Assembly: GCA_964618215.1 (NCBI GenBank) | Contig: CAZTZE010000024.1 | Span: 1-64,000, forward strand | Length of the DNA stretch: 64,000 nt | DNA from: CG2-30-58-95 sp964618215 | GTDB lineage: Bacteria; Chloroflexota; Anaerolineae; Anaerolineales; Villigracilaceae | Direction of reading: 5' to 3' | Part shown: positions 56,509 to 64,000 of the stretch, in pieces | How the letters are laid out: each line of letters starts with the position of its first letter | Numbering within the stretch: position 1 is the first letter of the stretch | Translations under genes and position numbers: made by a program | Notes under the pieces: model-generated | Database searches by the model: none | Told to the model about the DNA's origin: nothing | The model's input: only the letters and a program-made list of their open reading frames with translations

Positions 56509-57426
56509 ATGAATAGTAACGAACCAAACCTCGGCAGCATAAACGAAAACCCAGGCCGGATGTGCCCTCACCTTGGGTTGAATGACGACCCGGCGACCTC
56601 GCTGGCATACCCTTCGGCGTGGAACCATTGTCACCGGGCTCACCCGCTTGCCATTGCGAGTCTGGACCAGCAGAGAACGCACTGCCTGACGGCAGCGCAT
56701 ACCGCCTGCCCGTTGTTTCTCGCTGCGGGTGATATTCCCATGCCGGGTGAATTGCAATCCCACCTCGAAGCGAATCAAGTGAGCCGGAAGGCATGGATGC
56801 GGGCGCCTGTGCTCGCCATCCTGGTTGTCGTGGTCGGGGTTATTATTTGGCAGGTGATTGCGCGCGGGTTGTTTTCTCCGCCCTCCCAGGATGGAGATGG
56901 CGCCTCTGCGGCAACGCAGACCGCCCTCTCTGTGCCAGTTGGCGCGACTGATCCCACCCTGACCCCGCTGGTTGAGGTTACCTCCCTCCCACCGACGCCA
57001 ACTCTCGCCCCCACGAGACTTGCCTCGCCTACCCCCACAGCCCAACCCGTGCTGAACCTGGCTCTGGAAGCGCCGATCGGCCTCGGTCAGCGCTTCATGA
57101 TCCATCGGGTCAAGGAGGGTGAAAGCCTGGAGTTGTTTGCCAGAAGGTACGCGACCACTATGGAAGCGATCCAGGCGGTCAATTATTACCTTCCTTCCCC
57201 GCTCTTGGTGAATTGGACCGTGGTCATTCCGCTGGAAAGCATAGACGTCCAGGGATTACCTGCATTTCAACCCATCATGGTGGTGGGTGATATGACGGTG
57301 GAGGAATTTGCCCAGAGCAATTCTGTAGATGTTGCTACGCTTAGTTACTTTAACGCTCTGGAAGTTTCCTATCGACTCTCACGCGGAGATTGGCTGTTGA
57401 TCCCTCGGGAGAAAGTCAACAAATAG
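56509..57426 (+). CDS. Cys-module membrane protein with LysM domains
   Basis: A 305-residue protein. The start (M-C-P-H-L-G-L-N-D-D, A-Y-P-S-A-W-N-H-C-H-R, Q-x3-H-C-L, A-C-P-L) is the module shared with the protein in front. After a membrane segment (about 100-120) and a Thr/Pro linker come two LysM-like units: H-R-V-K-E-G-E-S-L-E-L-F-A-R-R-Y and M-T-V-E-E-F-A-Q-S-N, which bind peptidoglycan or glycan. It presumably links the secretion complex to the cell wall. Confidence 0.78.
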   Translation: MNSNEPNLGSINENPGRMCPHLGLNDDPATSLAYPSAWNHCHRAHPLAIASLDQQRTHCLTAAHTACPLFLAAGDIPMPGELQSHLEANQVSRKAWMRAPVLAILVVVVGVIIWQVIARGLFSPPSQDGDGASAATQTALSVPVGATDPTLTPLVEVTSLPPTPTLAPTRLASPTPTAQPVLNLALEAPIGLGQRFMIHRVKEGESLELFARRYATTMEAIQAVNYYLPSPLLVNWTVVIPLESIDVQGLPAFQPIMVVGDMTVEEFAQSNSVDVATLSYFNALEVSYRLSRGDWLLIPREKVNK

Positions 57427-57453
57427 ATCGGTTCGAAATATCTTGTTGGTGAC

Positions 57454-57954
57454 ATGCCTTCTGTCTTGTTTGTCTGCACTGGAAATCAATTTCGCTCTCC
57501 GATAGCCGCGACCGCCTTTCAAAAGAGACTGAATGATGAGGGAAGTGCGACCGGCTGGAGCGTTTCCAGCGCCGGGACGTGGACGGCGGCCGGCCTGCCG
57601 CCTCACCCGGCCGCGCTGCAGGCCGCGACCTCGTGCGGGCTCTCGCTCGAGGGGCATACTGCCCGCCTGATCGGGGCATCCATCCTTTCGCAATCGGATT
57701 TGATTCTGGTCATGGAGAAAGGGCAAAAGGAAGCCATTCTAAACGAGTTTCCAAATGTGAGCCAAAGGGTGTTTCTGCTCTCGGAGGTCGTCGAGGGGGT
57801 CGCTTATGATATCCCGGATCCGCTGCTGAGCGATGAAGATCCACCTGAAGTGATCGTAAAAGAAGTCTGCGATTTGGTACGAAAGGGCTTTGACAAGATC
57901 TGTGAACTGGCCCGCCGTCTACATGCACAAGGGGATGCCTCCCCGCTCGCGTAG
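57454..57954 (+). CDS. low molecular weight protein-tyrosine phosphatase
   Basis: A 166-residue LMW-PTP: V-L-F-V-C-T-G-N-Q-F-R-S-P has the C-x5-R active site (Cys8-Arg14), and Y-D-I-P-D-P supplies the general acid Asp. Wzb-like enzymes remove phosphate from the Tyr tail of Wzc-type kinases, and that kinase is encoded 2 kb upstream. Both pieces of the regulatory pair are intact. Confidence 0.88.
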   Translation: MPSVLFVCTGNQFRSPIAATAFQKRLNDEGSATGWSVSSAGTWTAAGLPPHPAALQAATSCGLSLEGHTARLIGASILSQSDLILVMEKGQKEAILNEFPNVSQRVFLLSEVVEGVAYDIPDPLLSDEDPPEVIVKEVCDLVRKGFDKICELARRLHAQGDASPLA

Positions 57955-57981
57955 CATAAGCGAGAGTAATGTATCTTTTTC

Positions 57982-60564
57982 ATGAAGCCAACCAGCGCGC
58001 AAGTCAATGAACTGAAGTACATACTGGAACACAGTCTCGCGCCGGATCGCCTGGATGACCATCCGTGGGCGAGGAGCTTGATGGTGCGCCAGCGAGTCCA
58101 AGAGGTCGCCAGCTTGCGGGAGAAAAGCCCCGGCTATCGCCTGGTCAAGAGCTTGAGCGCACTCTTCCGGCAGATGATGCCGAGCGCGCCGCCCAGGCAG
58201 GGGAAAAGGCTGGACACGCGCTGGTGCCAGTTTGGGATGTTGGCGGCCGAGTACTTTGCGCCTCTCGAGTATGGGATGGCTTATCCAAGCTCCTCGCGGG
58301 ATGCCTGGGGGCGAATGGATACTGCTATTGCCTTATTTGTGTTTGGTGAATCGGTCTTTGAGTCCACTCCTGACGCCGAGCTGACCCGCTACCGTTTGTT
58401 CGATGATGAAGAAGAACCGACTCCTGCAAGCACGTTGAGCAACTGGCACACCAAGGGGCTTGAGCGCCTGGCGGAGCTATTTCTCAACACTGAGCAATAC
58501 TTGAGCCAGCAACAATCACAGCCATCCATTGTGTTGGAGCCTTCTCTGGCGAGTCTTCCCGAGGAACCCACTGGAGAGGTGACCCATGATCCTGGCGGAT
58601 CTGGCCTGCGCCGTCTTATCGCGCCCTACCGGCGGTATGTACGCCCTGCCTTGCTCGCACTCGCTTTGCTTGCAGTCGTCTGGCTGGGGGTCAAGGGCTG
58701 GCGCATCTATCAGGGAGTGCGCGCAGTGCGGGAAGACCTGGCGCAAGTCCAGAGTCTGGCCGCCGGGCAGTTGAGCCTGGATATGGTTGAAAAGGCGGGG
58801 CCATTGTTGGCCAAATCCCGGCGGGATGTGGCCGGGCTGCGCGCCGAGGCCGGAGCCTTCTTGTGGATTGGAAAAGGTTTTGGCTGGCTGCCCGTCTACG
58901 GCGGCGACCTGGCCTCTGCGGGAGAGATACTGAAGATGGCAGAGGGATTGACCGCCGCGGCGGATCAAGCTTTCCAGGCCGTCAGTCCGCTCGTACAAAC
59001 GTTGCAGGGCGGAGACAGCCATATCAATGTGACAGAAATCACCAAATTGCTGGTGGCGGCTCAACCTGAGCTGACAAAGGCGAAAAGTAACCTGGATGAA
59101 GCCATGGCGGCTCGCTCCAGGATCAACGACCAGCGGCTGTCACCCAAGCTGCGCGGCCTGATCGTGGACAAGCTCGACCCTTATCTGGGATTATTCCAGG
59201 ATGGTCTGGCGTTGGCTGTCGTATTTCCCAGGCTGGCTGGTGCATCCAGCTATGGTCCGCAAACCTACCTGTTGTTGTTGCAGAACGAAGACGAACTGCG
59301 GGCGACGGGTGGGTTTATTACCTCGGCTGGAACCTTCGTCATCAAGGATGGGGACATTCTCAACTTCGTGATCGAAGACTCTTACGCTTTCGACGATCCG
59401 GCGAAACTATACCCTCCCGCTCCCTGGCAACTCAAACAATATATGGAACTCCCGACCGTGCTTCTGCGGGATGCGAACTGGTCACCGGACTTTCCGACCT
59501 CCGCCGCACTGGCCGAATACTTGTATGCGTTAACGCGCTTCCACGGCGCGGATGGGGTGATTGCCATTGATCAGTATGCTGTCAAGTCTTTGCTCACTGT
59601 TCTCGGCCCCGTACAAGTGAAGGCGGTTGCTTACCCGGTAACGGCTGAGAACGTGGTGACGTACATGCGCCAGGCCAAAGGTCAGGCTGAGACTTCGGGG
59701 GAGGATCGAAAAAGTTTCATGAACGAACTGGGCGGCGCGATCCTGGAAAGGATAAAAAATCCCAAAGATATTGATTGGATATCGCTGCTGAAAGTACTCC
59801 AGGCGGACTTGAACGCTCACCATCTGCTGCTGCAGTTCGATGACCCAGGCATGGCGGCGGTGCTGGCCGAGCGCGGCTGGGATGGCGCCATGCGCCCGGG
59901 CGAGGGGGATTTCCTGATGGTGGTGGACTCAAACGTCGGCTTCAACAAGGTCAACGCAGTTGTCGAAGAGAGCCTTACCTATGAGGTTGACCTATCCGAT
60001 CCGGCCGCGCCGACTGGGATGCTGACGATCGTCCACATGAACAATGCTGCCAAAGGCGTACCTTGCGTACAATTTGATATGGATTACCGGGGTTTGTATG
60101 ATAAATTGATCAATCGTTGTTATTGGAACTATTTGCGCGTTTACAAACCCCTCGGCACGCAATTGCTGGAGGCGACCCCGCACGCGGTTCCCGGCGCGTG
60201 GATGGTATCGGGTCAGGCGGTGCCAGCACGCGTGGATGAATTGGATGAAAAGATGGACGGCATACTGGGCTTTGGCACGCTGCTGGTTGTCCCGGGCGGG
60301 GCATCTCTCGAGACGAGTTTCCGCTTTCAGTTGCCGCCTCAGGTGATCGGGACGAGCAACGACTCGAAAACACTGGTTTACCGGCTGCGGGTCCAGAAAC
60401 AACCCGGAACGCTGCCGCAGGCTCTGGCGATCCGTATTCACTTGCCCGCCGGGGCAAAGCTATTGGATTCCACTCCAATGCTGAAAACGGAGGCGGGCGA
60501 CTTATTCTTTAGCGCCGACATGCAGGGGGATGTGGAAATACAGATCAGGTATCAAATTCCCTAA
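57982..60564 (+). CDS. DUF4012 domain protein with N-terminal unknown domain
   Basis: An 860-residue protein. Residues 1-180 form a soluble helical domain that I do not recognise. A membrane segment lies at about 218-238, a helical region follows to about 420, and L-L-L-L-Q-N-E-D-E-L-R-A-T-G-G-F-I-T-S and W-S-P-D-F-P-T-S-A mark DUF4012, a large extracellular domain found in Gram-positive and Chloroflexota glycan loci. It follows the phosphatase by 27 nt. A role in attaching or exporting the glycan is inferred. Confidence 0.85.
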   Translation: MKPTSAQVNELKYILEHSLAPDRLDDHPWARSLMVRQRVQEVASLREKSPGYRLVKSLSALFRQMMPSAPPRQGKRLDTRWCQFGMLAAEYFAPLEYGMAYPSSSRDAWGRMDTAIALFVFGESVFESTPDAELTRYRLFDDEEEPTPASTLSNWHTKGLERLAELFLNTEQYLSQQQSQPSIVLEPSLASLPEEPTGEVTHDPGGSGLRRLIAPYRRYVRPALLALALLAVVWLGVKGWRIYQGVRAVREDLAQVQSLAAGQLSLDMVEKAGPLLAKSRRDVAGLRAEAGAFLWIGKGFGWLPVYGGDLASAGEILKMAEGLTAAADQAFQAVSPLVQTLQGGDSHINVTEITKLLVAAQPELTKAKSNLDEAMAARSRINDQRLSPKLRGLIVDKLDPYLGLFQDGLALAVVFPRLAGASSYGPQTYLLLLQNEDELRATGGFITSAGTFVIKDGDILNFVIEDSYAFDDPAKLYPPAPWQLKQYMELPTVLLRDANWSPDFPTSAALAEYLYALTRFHGADGVIAIDQYAVKSLLTVLGPVQVKAVAYPVTAENVVTYMRQAKGQAETSGEDRKSFMNELGGAILERIKNPKDIDWISLLKVLQADLNAHHLLLQFDDPGMAAVLAERGWDGAMRPGEGDFLMVVDSNVGFNKVNAVVEESLTYEVDLSDPAAPTGMLTIVHMNNAAKGVPCVQFDMDYRGLYDKLINRCYWNYLRVYKPLGTQLLEATPHAVPGAWMVSGQAVPARVDELDEKMDGILGFGTLLVVPGGASLETSFRFQLPPQVIGTSNDSKTLVYRLRVQKQPGTLPQALAIRIHLPAGAKLLDSTPMLKTEAGDLFFSADMQGDVEIQIRYQIP

Positions 60565-60645
60565 TCCGAAAGAAAACCGAGGGAAGAACGGACCGAGTGT
60601 AGTAGAATAAGCACAAGAAACCTGATGAGAAAAGGAGAAAAAATT

Positions 60646-61125
60646 ATGAAAACGATACGTTTTGCAATTGCAGCTGTTTTGATGTTCAGCGTTGCCTTCA
60701 TGAGCGTCAACCATGTTTGGGCTGCCAACCCGGCGCAGACCACCGGCGGCCCTGGATCGACCCATGATTTTGCAGGAGACTGGTTCGGAGATTTCCCCAA
60801 TGGGAGCCTTCCCCAGGGCGAGACGTTCGACATTGTTATTGTTCCAGTGACAACCCCGATCGTTCCATCTTACCCAGACACAGGCCATGCACTCACTCTG
60901 TTGAGTCAGGTGAGGCTGACAGCCTCTACTAGTAATGTGGGACTACACCTGGTTTGTTTTAGGACACCGGCTTCGGGTGGTGCGATCTTCTGGTGGGAGC
61001 CTACCTTAGGAGTATGGGTCCCGCTAGCAAATTATCAGGCCTATCCTACCTTCGACGGTGTCCCGTACACGTGCGTAAATACATGGTTGATGGGAACCTT
61101 TGCTTTCGGGTACATTGTCCCTTAA
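60646..61125 (+). CDS. small secreted protein
   Basis: A 159-residue protein with a clear signal peptide (T-I-R-F-A-I-A-A-V-L-M-F-S-V-A-F then cleavage near V-W-A-A). The rest is a Gly/Pro/Thr-rich, beta-type sequence with W-W-E-P-T-L-G-V-W-V-P-L. AAAAGGAG precedes the ATG and a strong terminator follows, so it may be a separate, highly made transcript. No family recognised. Confidence 0.72.
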   Translation: MKTIRFAIAAVLMFSVAFMSVNHVWAANPAQTTGGPGSTHDFAGDWFGDFPNGSLPQGETFDIVIVPVTTPIVPSYPDTGHALTLLSQVRLTASTSNVGLHLVCFRTPASGGAIFWWEPTLGVWVPLANYQAYPTFDGVPYTCVNTWLMGTFAFGYIVP

Positions 61126-61171
61126 GACCAACCAGCAACCTGAACCATAACAAAACATTGTGACCCTGTCA

Positions 61172-61210
61172 GCGGTGGGGAAGGAATTTTCTTCCCCGCC
61201 GCTTTGTTTT
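61172..61210 (+). terminator. rho-independent terminator
   Basis: A 12-bp stem GCGGTGGGGAAG / CTTCCCCGCCGC with a short AT loop, followed by TTTGTTTT. It lies behind the small secreted protein gene; the start of the next gene is only 14 nt further. Confidence 0.82.
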
Positions 61211-61223
61211 GGATGATAACCGG

Positions 61224-62777
61224 ATGTTTCGCTCCGCTCGCCTGTCTCGTTGGCTCCCGCCTGGCCTGGTGGCCCTTTCCTTGGGTGGGACGTATCTTGC
61301 CACCCTGGCGCCGGGTCTGAGCTGGGCCAATAATGGCGCGGATGGAGGCGATCTGATCACTGCGGCTGCAACAGGGGGAGTTCCGCACCCTTCGGGTTAT
61401 CCCACTTATTTGCTCCTGGCGCGGCTGTTCCAATTCCTTCCCTTCGGTTCAATCGCATTTCGCACCAACCTGTTCTCGGCAGTTTGTACGCTTCTAGCGG
61501 CCATCCTGGTTTATTATCTGATGATAAGCCTCCCTTATGTACCGCTGCGCGGCAACTGGCTGGCGGGCATGCTTACCGCTTATGCGTTTGGATTATCGCC
61601 CATGCTCTGGTCGCAGGCCGTCATCAGTGAGGTATATGGCTTGCATGCCCTGTTCCTGGTGCTGACCTTATATCTTCTCCCAATGGGAGTTGACCCGCCG
61701 CCTGCCTGGCGGACGCGCCTCGACCGCATCCGCGGCCTTGTATTTGGATTGGGGCTGGGCAATCACCTGACGCTCGCCTTTTTACTGCCGCTGATGTTGC
61801 TGACCGGTGTTATCAGTAAACACGCCAACGGCGGATCAGCCCTTGAAGAAGGTAAGGATTGTCGGAGAAGTATTGCCTGGCGCGGCTGGCGTTTCCAGTG
61901 GGAACCGTTCGTTCGCAGAGTGGGCTGGTTGGGGATTGGGCTGCTCATTTATTTGACCCTGCCTCTCAGGGCGATGTCGGGTTCACCGATCAATTGGGGG
62001 GATCCGGTCACGCTGAAGAACTTATTCTGGCTTGTCTCCGGCCGGATGTATGAAAGCTACGCTTTTGGGGTCCCTGCCGCCTTTATCCTTCCCCGACTGC
62101 AAGCCTGGGCGGGCCTGTTCATGGCGCAATTCGGTTTTTGGGGTATCCTGATCGGATTGTACGGCCTATTCTTTTATCGTCCGCCATCGCCCAAGCTCTA
62201 CCTGGTAACCGGCTGGCTGGTGATTGCCTATACTGTCTTCTCCATTGGTTATAATTCATACGATGCAGAGATATATCTGCTTCCAGCCTTCCTGGCTTTT
62301 TCCCTTTGGATTGGCCTGGGCGGGGCAAGCCTTATGGAATACTTATCCCGACGTGGGCGTGGGCTGGCTCCGGTTGCCGGCATTCTGTTGATCGGGTATT
62401 TTCTCGGCTTTGCTGCTATTAACCTTCCCAAAGTGGATGCCTCTAAAGATAGGCAGGCCGAAGAGTATGGACAGGCAATTTTGACGGCTTTGCCGGAACA
62501 GGCGCTCCTTTTTACCAGCGATGATAAGGCCACCTTTACGCTATGGTACTTTCAGTTTGTGCTTCATGAGCGCCCCGATATTGCTGCGCTGGACACTCGA
62601 TTGTTGTCGTATGATTGGTATCGCAACATGCTGAGGCGCGCTTATCCCTCACTCAGTGTGCCAGAACACGCCGGCGTTACTGTGCCGGCTGAAATCATCG
62701 CGGCAAATGCATCCCGGCCTGTTTGTGAGACTCCCCTTTCAGGGAGTAGTGTGATAAATTGTCAAAAAGGATATTAG
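61224..62777 (+). CDS. DUF2723 family membrane glycosyltransferase-like protein
   Basis: A 517-residue polytopic protein. W-A-N-N-G-A-D-G-G-D-L-I-T-A-A-A and G-V-P-H-P-S-G-Y-P-T-Y-L-L-L are the conserved first periplasmic loop of DUF2723, a GT-C fold family that includes protein O-mannosyltransferase-like enzymes. About 11 membrane segments and a soluble C-terminus. The product ends with an abrupt S-G-S-S-V-I-N-C-Q-K-G-Y tail. Start ATG 61224, just behind the terminator. Confidence 0.82.
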   Translation: MFRSARLSRWLPPGLVALSLGGTYLATLAPGLSWANNGADGGDLITAAATGGVPHPSGYPTYLLLARLFQFLPFGSIAFRTNLFSAVCTLLAAILVYYLMISLPYVPLRGNWLAGMLTAYAFGLSPMLWSQAVISEVYGLHALFLVLTLYLLPMGVDPPPAWRTRLDRIRGLVFGLGLGNHLTLAFLLPLMLLTGVISKHANGGSALEEGKDCRRSIAWRGWRFQWEPFVRRVGWLGIGLLIYLTLPLRAMSGSPINWGDPVTLKNLFWLVSGRMYESYAFGVPAAFILPRLQAWAGLFMAQFGFWGILIGLYGLFFYRPPSPKLYLVTGWLVIAYTVFSIGYNSYDAEIYLLPAFLAFSLWIGLGGASLMEYLSRRGRGLAPVAGILLIGYFLGFAAINLPKVDASKDRQAEEYGQAILTALPEQALLFTSDDKATFTLWYFQFVLHERPDIAALDTRLLSYDWYRNMLRRAYPSLSVPEHAGVTVPAEIIAANASRPVCETPLSGSSVINCQKGY

Positions 62778-62798
62778 TTCATTTTTTCAGGAGGAGAA

Positions 62799-63311
62799 AT
62801 GTTCGCAAAACCCATAGAAACACTGCTCGTTCTTCTATTCGTAGTCCTGCTGGGTGCGTGTGCTGGCACGCCACCTTCACCGGTCATTCTACCGGGTGCG
62901 GGTGAGACCCCCATCCCGACAGGCCCGACCACTACCCCCATCTATACCCTGCCAGCCTCGATCACCCTGGTGCCAAAGCTCATCCTGATGCCTAACGCCG
63001 AAGTGGTGGCTGAAATCCTGCGAATATCTGGTAATGGTCCCTTTACCAGTGCGCCCTTCCAACTCAAGGGTCAGACCTACCTGCGGGTAAATTGGGAACA
63101 ATACAGTAATGGTAAATTCTCTTTATATATTATCAATCTTGACCCCAGCATGAAGAACACGCAATATGGGGAAATAAACTTCGATCTATGGCCTGGACCG
63201 GATGCCGGCTCCAGCGACTATGAATTTATTGCCGGAAATTACGTAATTTCTGTCAAGGACTCGCAAGGCCCTTGGGAGATCTGGCTGCAAACTTTAAGGG
63301 TGGTGAAATGA
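62799..63311 (+). CDS. lipoprotein of unknown function
   Basis: A 170-residue protein with signal peptide and lipobox L-L-G-A-C (Cys near residue 21), a Thr/Pro-rich linker, and an outer beta domain (V-N-W-E-Q-Y-S-N-G-K-F-S). AGGAGG lies 6 nt upstream of the ATG. It is the last + strand gene of the glycan block. Family not recognised. Confidence 0.78.
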   Translation: MFAKPIETLLVLLFVVLLGACAGTPPSPVILPGAGETPIPTGPTTTPIYTLPASITLVPKLILMPNAEVVAEILRISGNGPFTSAPFQLKGQTYLRVNWEQYSNGKFSLYIINLDPSMKNTQYGEINFDLWPGPDAGSSDYEFIAGNYVISVKDSQGPWEIWLQTLRVVK

Positions 63312-63344
63312 TGGTTAATAAGGGCCGTCGGCGGTAAGGAACCA

Positions 63345-63562
63345 CCTGCCGCTGTTGGACTGATGTGGCAGCGCGGGCACAAGGCCTCCAGATTTTCGTC
63401 GCGCACGTCCGTCTTATCGTGCTTGCCGTCTCGCACCGGCGTGCCGCCGGTTCTCGCGGCACGAACGGTGTCGCCAGGCGTGCCGTCCGGCTTCAGCACA
63501 CCCAAATGGGCGACGGTAAAGACAACAATAGAACCGGTGTCGGGATGCGGTTTGCCGTTTTC
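63345..63562 (-). pseudogene. HNH-type zinc-ribbon remnant with REP insert
   Basis: On the minus strand, A-R-E-N-G-K-P-H-P-D-T-G-S-I-V-V-F-T-V-A-H-L-G, then T-P-G-D, and K-H-D-K-T-D-V-R-D-E-N-L-E-A-L-C-P-R-C-H match the C-terminal half of small HNH proteins (A-H-L, E-N-L-x-A-L-C-x-R-C-H). Between T-P-G-D and K-H-D-K a 45-nt REP-like element (63425-63469) adds 15 codons in frame, T-V-R-A-A-R-T-G-G-T-P-V-R-D-G. The upstream part with its first C-x2-C is missing. Confidence 0.68.
63425..63469 (+). repeat. 45-nt REP-like element, in frame in HNH remnant
   Basis: GCCGTCTCGCACCGGC ... GGCACGAACGGT, 45 nt, with the inner inverted repeat CCGGCGTGCCGCCGG. Other copies: 32064-32132 (with insert), 36848-36892 (minus, clean), 42339-42445 (minus, with insert). 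Confidence 0.85.
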
Positions 63563-63568
63563 CCTGGC

Positions 63569-63763
63569 CTAGGAGCGTGTCGGCGTATTTCCGTCAAAAC
63601 GATTGAGAATTCTCCCTAAACACGCACGCGCCTGGGCGGTTAGTACGTATCCTTCAATGACAGATTTATCGCCAAGGTCTAATTCAACATTGACGGAACG
63701 CAGACCACTCTGGCGAACGTGCAAAGCAGATGCGATGAAGGGCATTATCTTATCCTTGCTCAT
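63569..63763 (-). CDS. small protein of unknown function
   Basis: Minus strand, 64 residues: D-K-I-M-P-F-I-A-S-A-L-H-V-R-Q-S-G-L-R and V-L-T-A-Q-A-R-A-C-L-G-R-I-L. Its ATG overlaps the end of the partial gene behind it by 14 nt (minus direction), so the two form an operon. It may be the N-terminus of a longer gene cut at the HNH remnant. No family recognised. Confidence 0.5.
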   Translation of the reverse strand: MSKDKIMPFIASALHVRQSGLRSVNVELDLGDKSVIEGYVLTAQARACLGRILNRFDGNTPTRS

Positions 63764-64000
63764 AATGCCCCCTTAACATTTCCATCGCCTGCACTCGATA
63801 ATCTTCTCCAGGAGAAGCGTCCAGGTAGACTTGCCGCAAACCGGCTGTCTCTTGAAGGCGGATTTTCCCGCCCGTTACTTCTTCGAGTGCCTCTAAATAC
63901 TCAACCACGCTGTTTTCGTCCAATTTGAAAATCTGGCCTGGACTCCCTTCATGGTATAGGCATTCGTCTACTGCTACGGTTCGGCGGTTTATTGCAACGG
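63750..64000 (-). CDS. partial gene at window edge, possibly DUF4007-like
   Basis: The 3' end of a minus-strand gene that enters from outside the window; about 82 codons are seen. H-E-G-S-P-G-Q-I-F-K-L-D-E-N-S-V-V-E-Y-L and T-A-G-L-R-Q-V-Y-L-D resemble the C-terminal part of DUF4007 proteins, which occur with phosphorothioation or defence genes. This is a weak motif guess. The stop TAA is at 63750-63752. Confidence 0.45.
   Translation of the reverse strand, partial: VAINRRTVAVDECLYHEGSPGQIFKLDENSVVEYLEALEEVTGGKIRLQETAGLRQVYLDASPGEDYRVQAMEMLRGHYEQG

Overview
The window looks like a chromosomal exopolysaccharide / O-antigen-type glycan locus from a Chloroflexota bacterium, probably Anaerolineae. 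This is inferred from the gene repertoire: a DUF4012 protein, paired membrane proteins with a shared Cys/His module, a LysM protein, a Wzc-like kinase beside a low-Mr phosphatase, and a very heavy load of short dispersed repeats. No rRNA, tRNA or CRISPR array was seen. Almost everything is on the + strand.

Layout. 1-1960: a four-helix-bundle gene and a nucleotidyltransferase gene embedded in 7-nt tandem repeats, then an rfbC cut short by a stop codon and joined to a remnant of a GDP-fucose-synthase-like gene. 2.0-29.1 kb: a long + strand glycan operon with a flippase, an O-antigen ligase/polymerase-like protein, many GT4/GT2/GT39 glycosyltransferases, NAD-dependent epimerases, methyltransferases, a deacetylase, a TPR protein, and an amino-sugar block (UDP-GlcNAc 2-epimerase, RmlC-like cupin, WbuB-like GT4, reductase, WbpL-like initiating transferase). 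Several truncated gene remnants lie between intact genes. 29.3-31.2 kb: a CapD/PglF-type membrane sugar-nucleotide dehydratase. 31.2-38.5 kb: a repeat-rich graveyard with a GxxExxY protein, an AlbA/ATPase protein, a second four-helix-bundle gene, toxin-antitoxin-like pairs, three decayed copies of the 3' end of the CapD gene, and fragments of SDR and transaldolase genes. 38.5-41.7 kb: a DegT aminotransferase homologue disrupted by a MITE-like element, then an unusual CapD N-terminus/DegT fusion. 41.7-45.5 kb: more repeats and three toxin-antitoxin-type loci. 45.5-62.8 kb: a second glycan assembly block (O-antigen ligase, HEPN-MNT pair, epimerase, UPF0104 flippase-like protein, GT2/phosphoglycosyltransferase fusion, GH-like protein, Wzc-like kinase, Cys-module proteins, phosphatase, DUF4012 protein, small secreted protein, DUF2723 protein, lipoprotein). 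63.3-64 kb: minus-strand genes and remnants at the edge.

How it works together. Sugar nucleotides are made by the epimerases, dehydratases, aminotransferases and methyltransferases. Glycans are begun on a lipid carrier by the WbpL-like protein or the phosphoglycosyltransferase fusion, extended by the GT4/GT2 enzymes, flipped by the Wzx-like protein and polymerised by the O-antigen-ligase family proteins. Wzc-like kinase and low-Mr phosphatase presumably regulate export.

The most striking signal is repeat biology. A 26-nt palindrome (9-nt arms, 8-nt loop) sits in frame in two unrelated coding sequences, adding the same YGSLKYGYHY peptide, and occurs twice more with compensatory stem and loop changes. 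Other repeat families (7-nt arrays, a 45-nt REP-like element, a CTCCCGGAAGG element, a C-rich hairpin) also lie in frame inside genes, so this genome appears to spread short repeats into proteins. A 153-bp element with terminal inverted repeats and an 8-bp target duplication can be removed on paper to restore the disrupted aminotransferase N-terminus.
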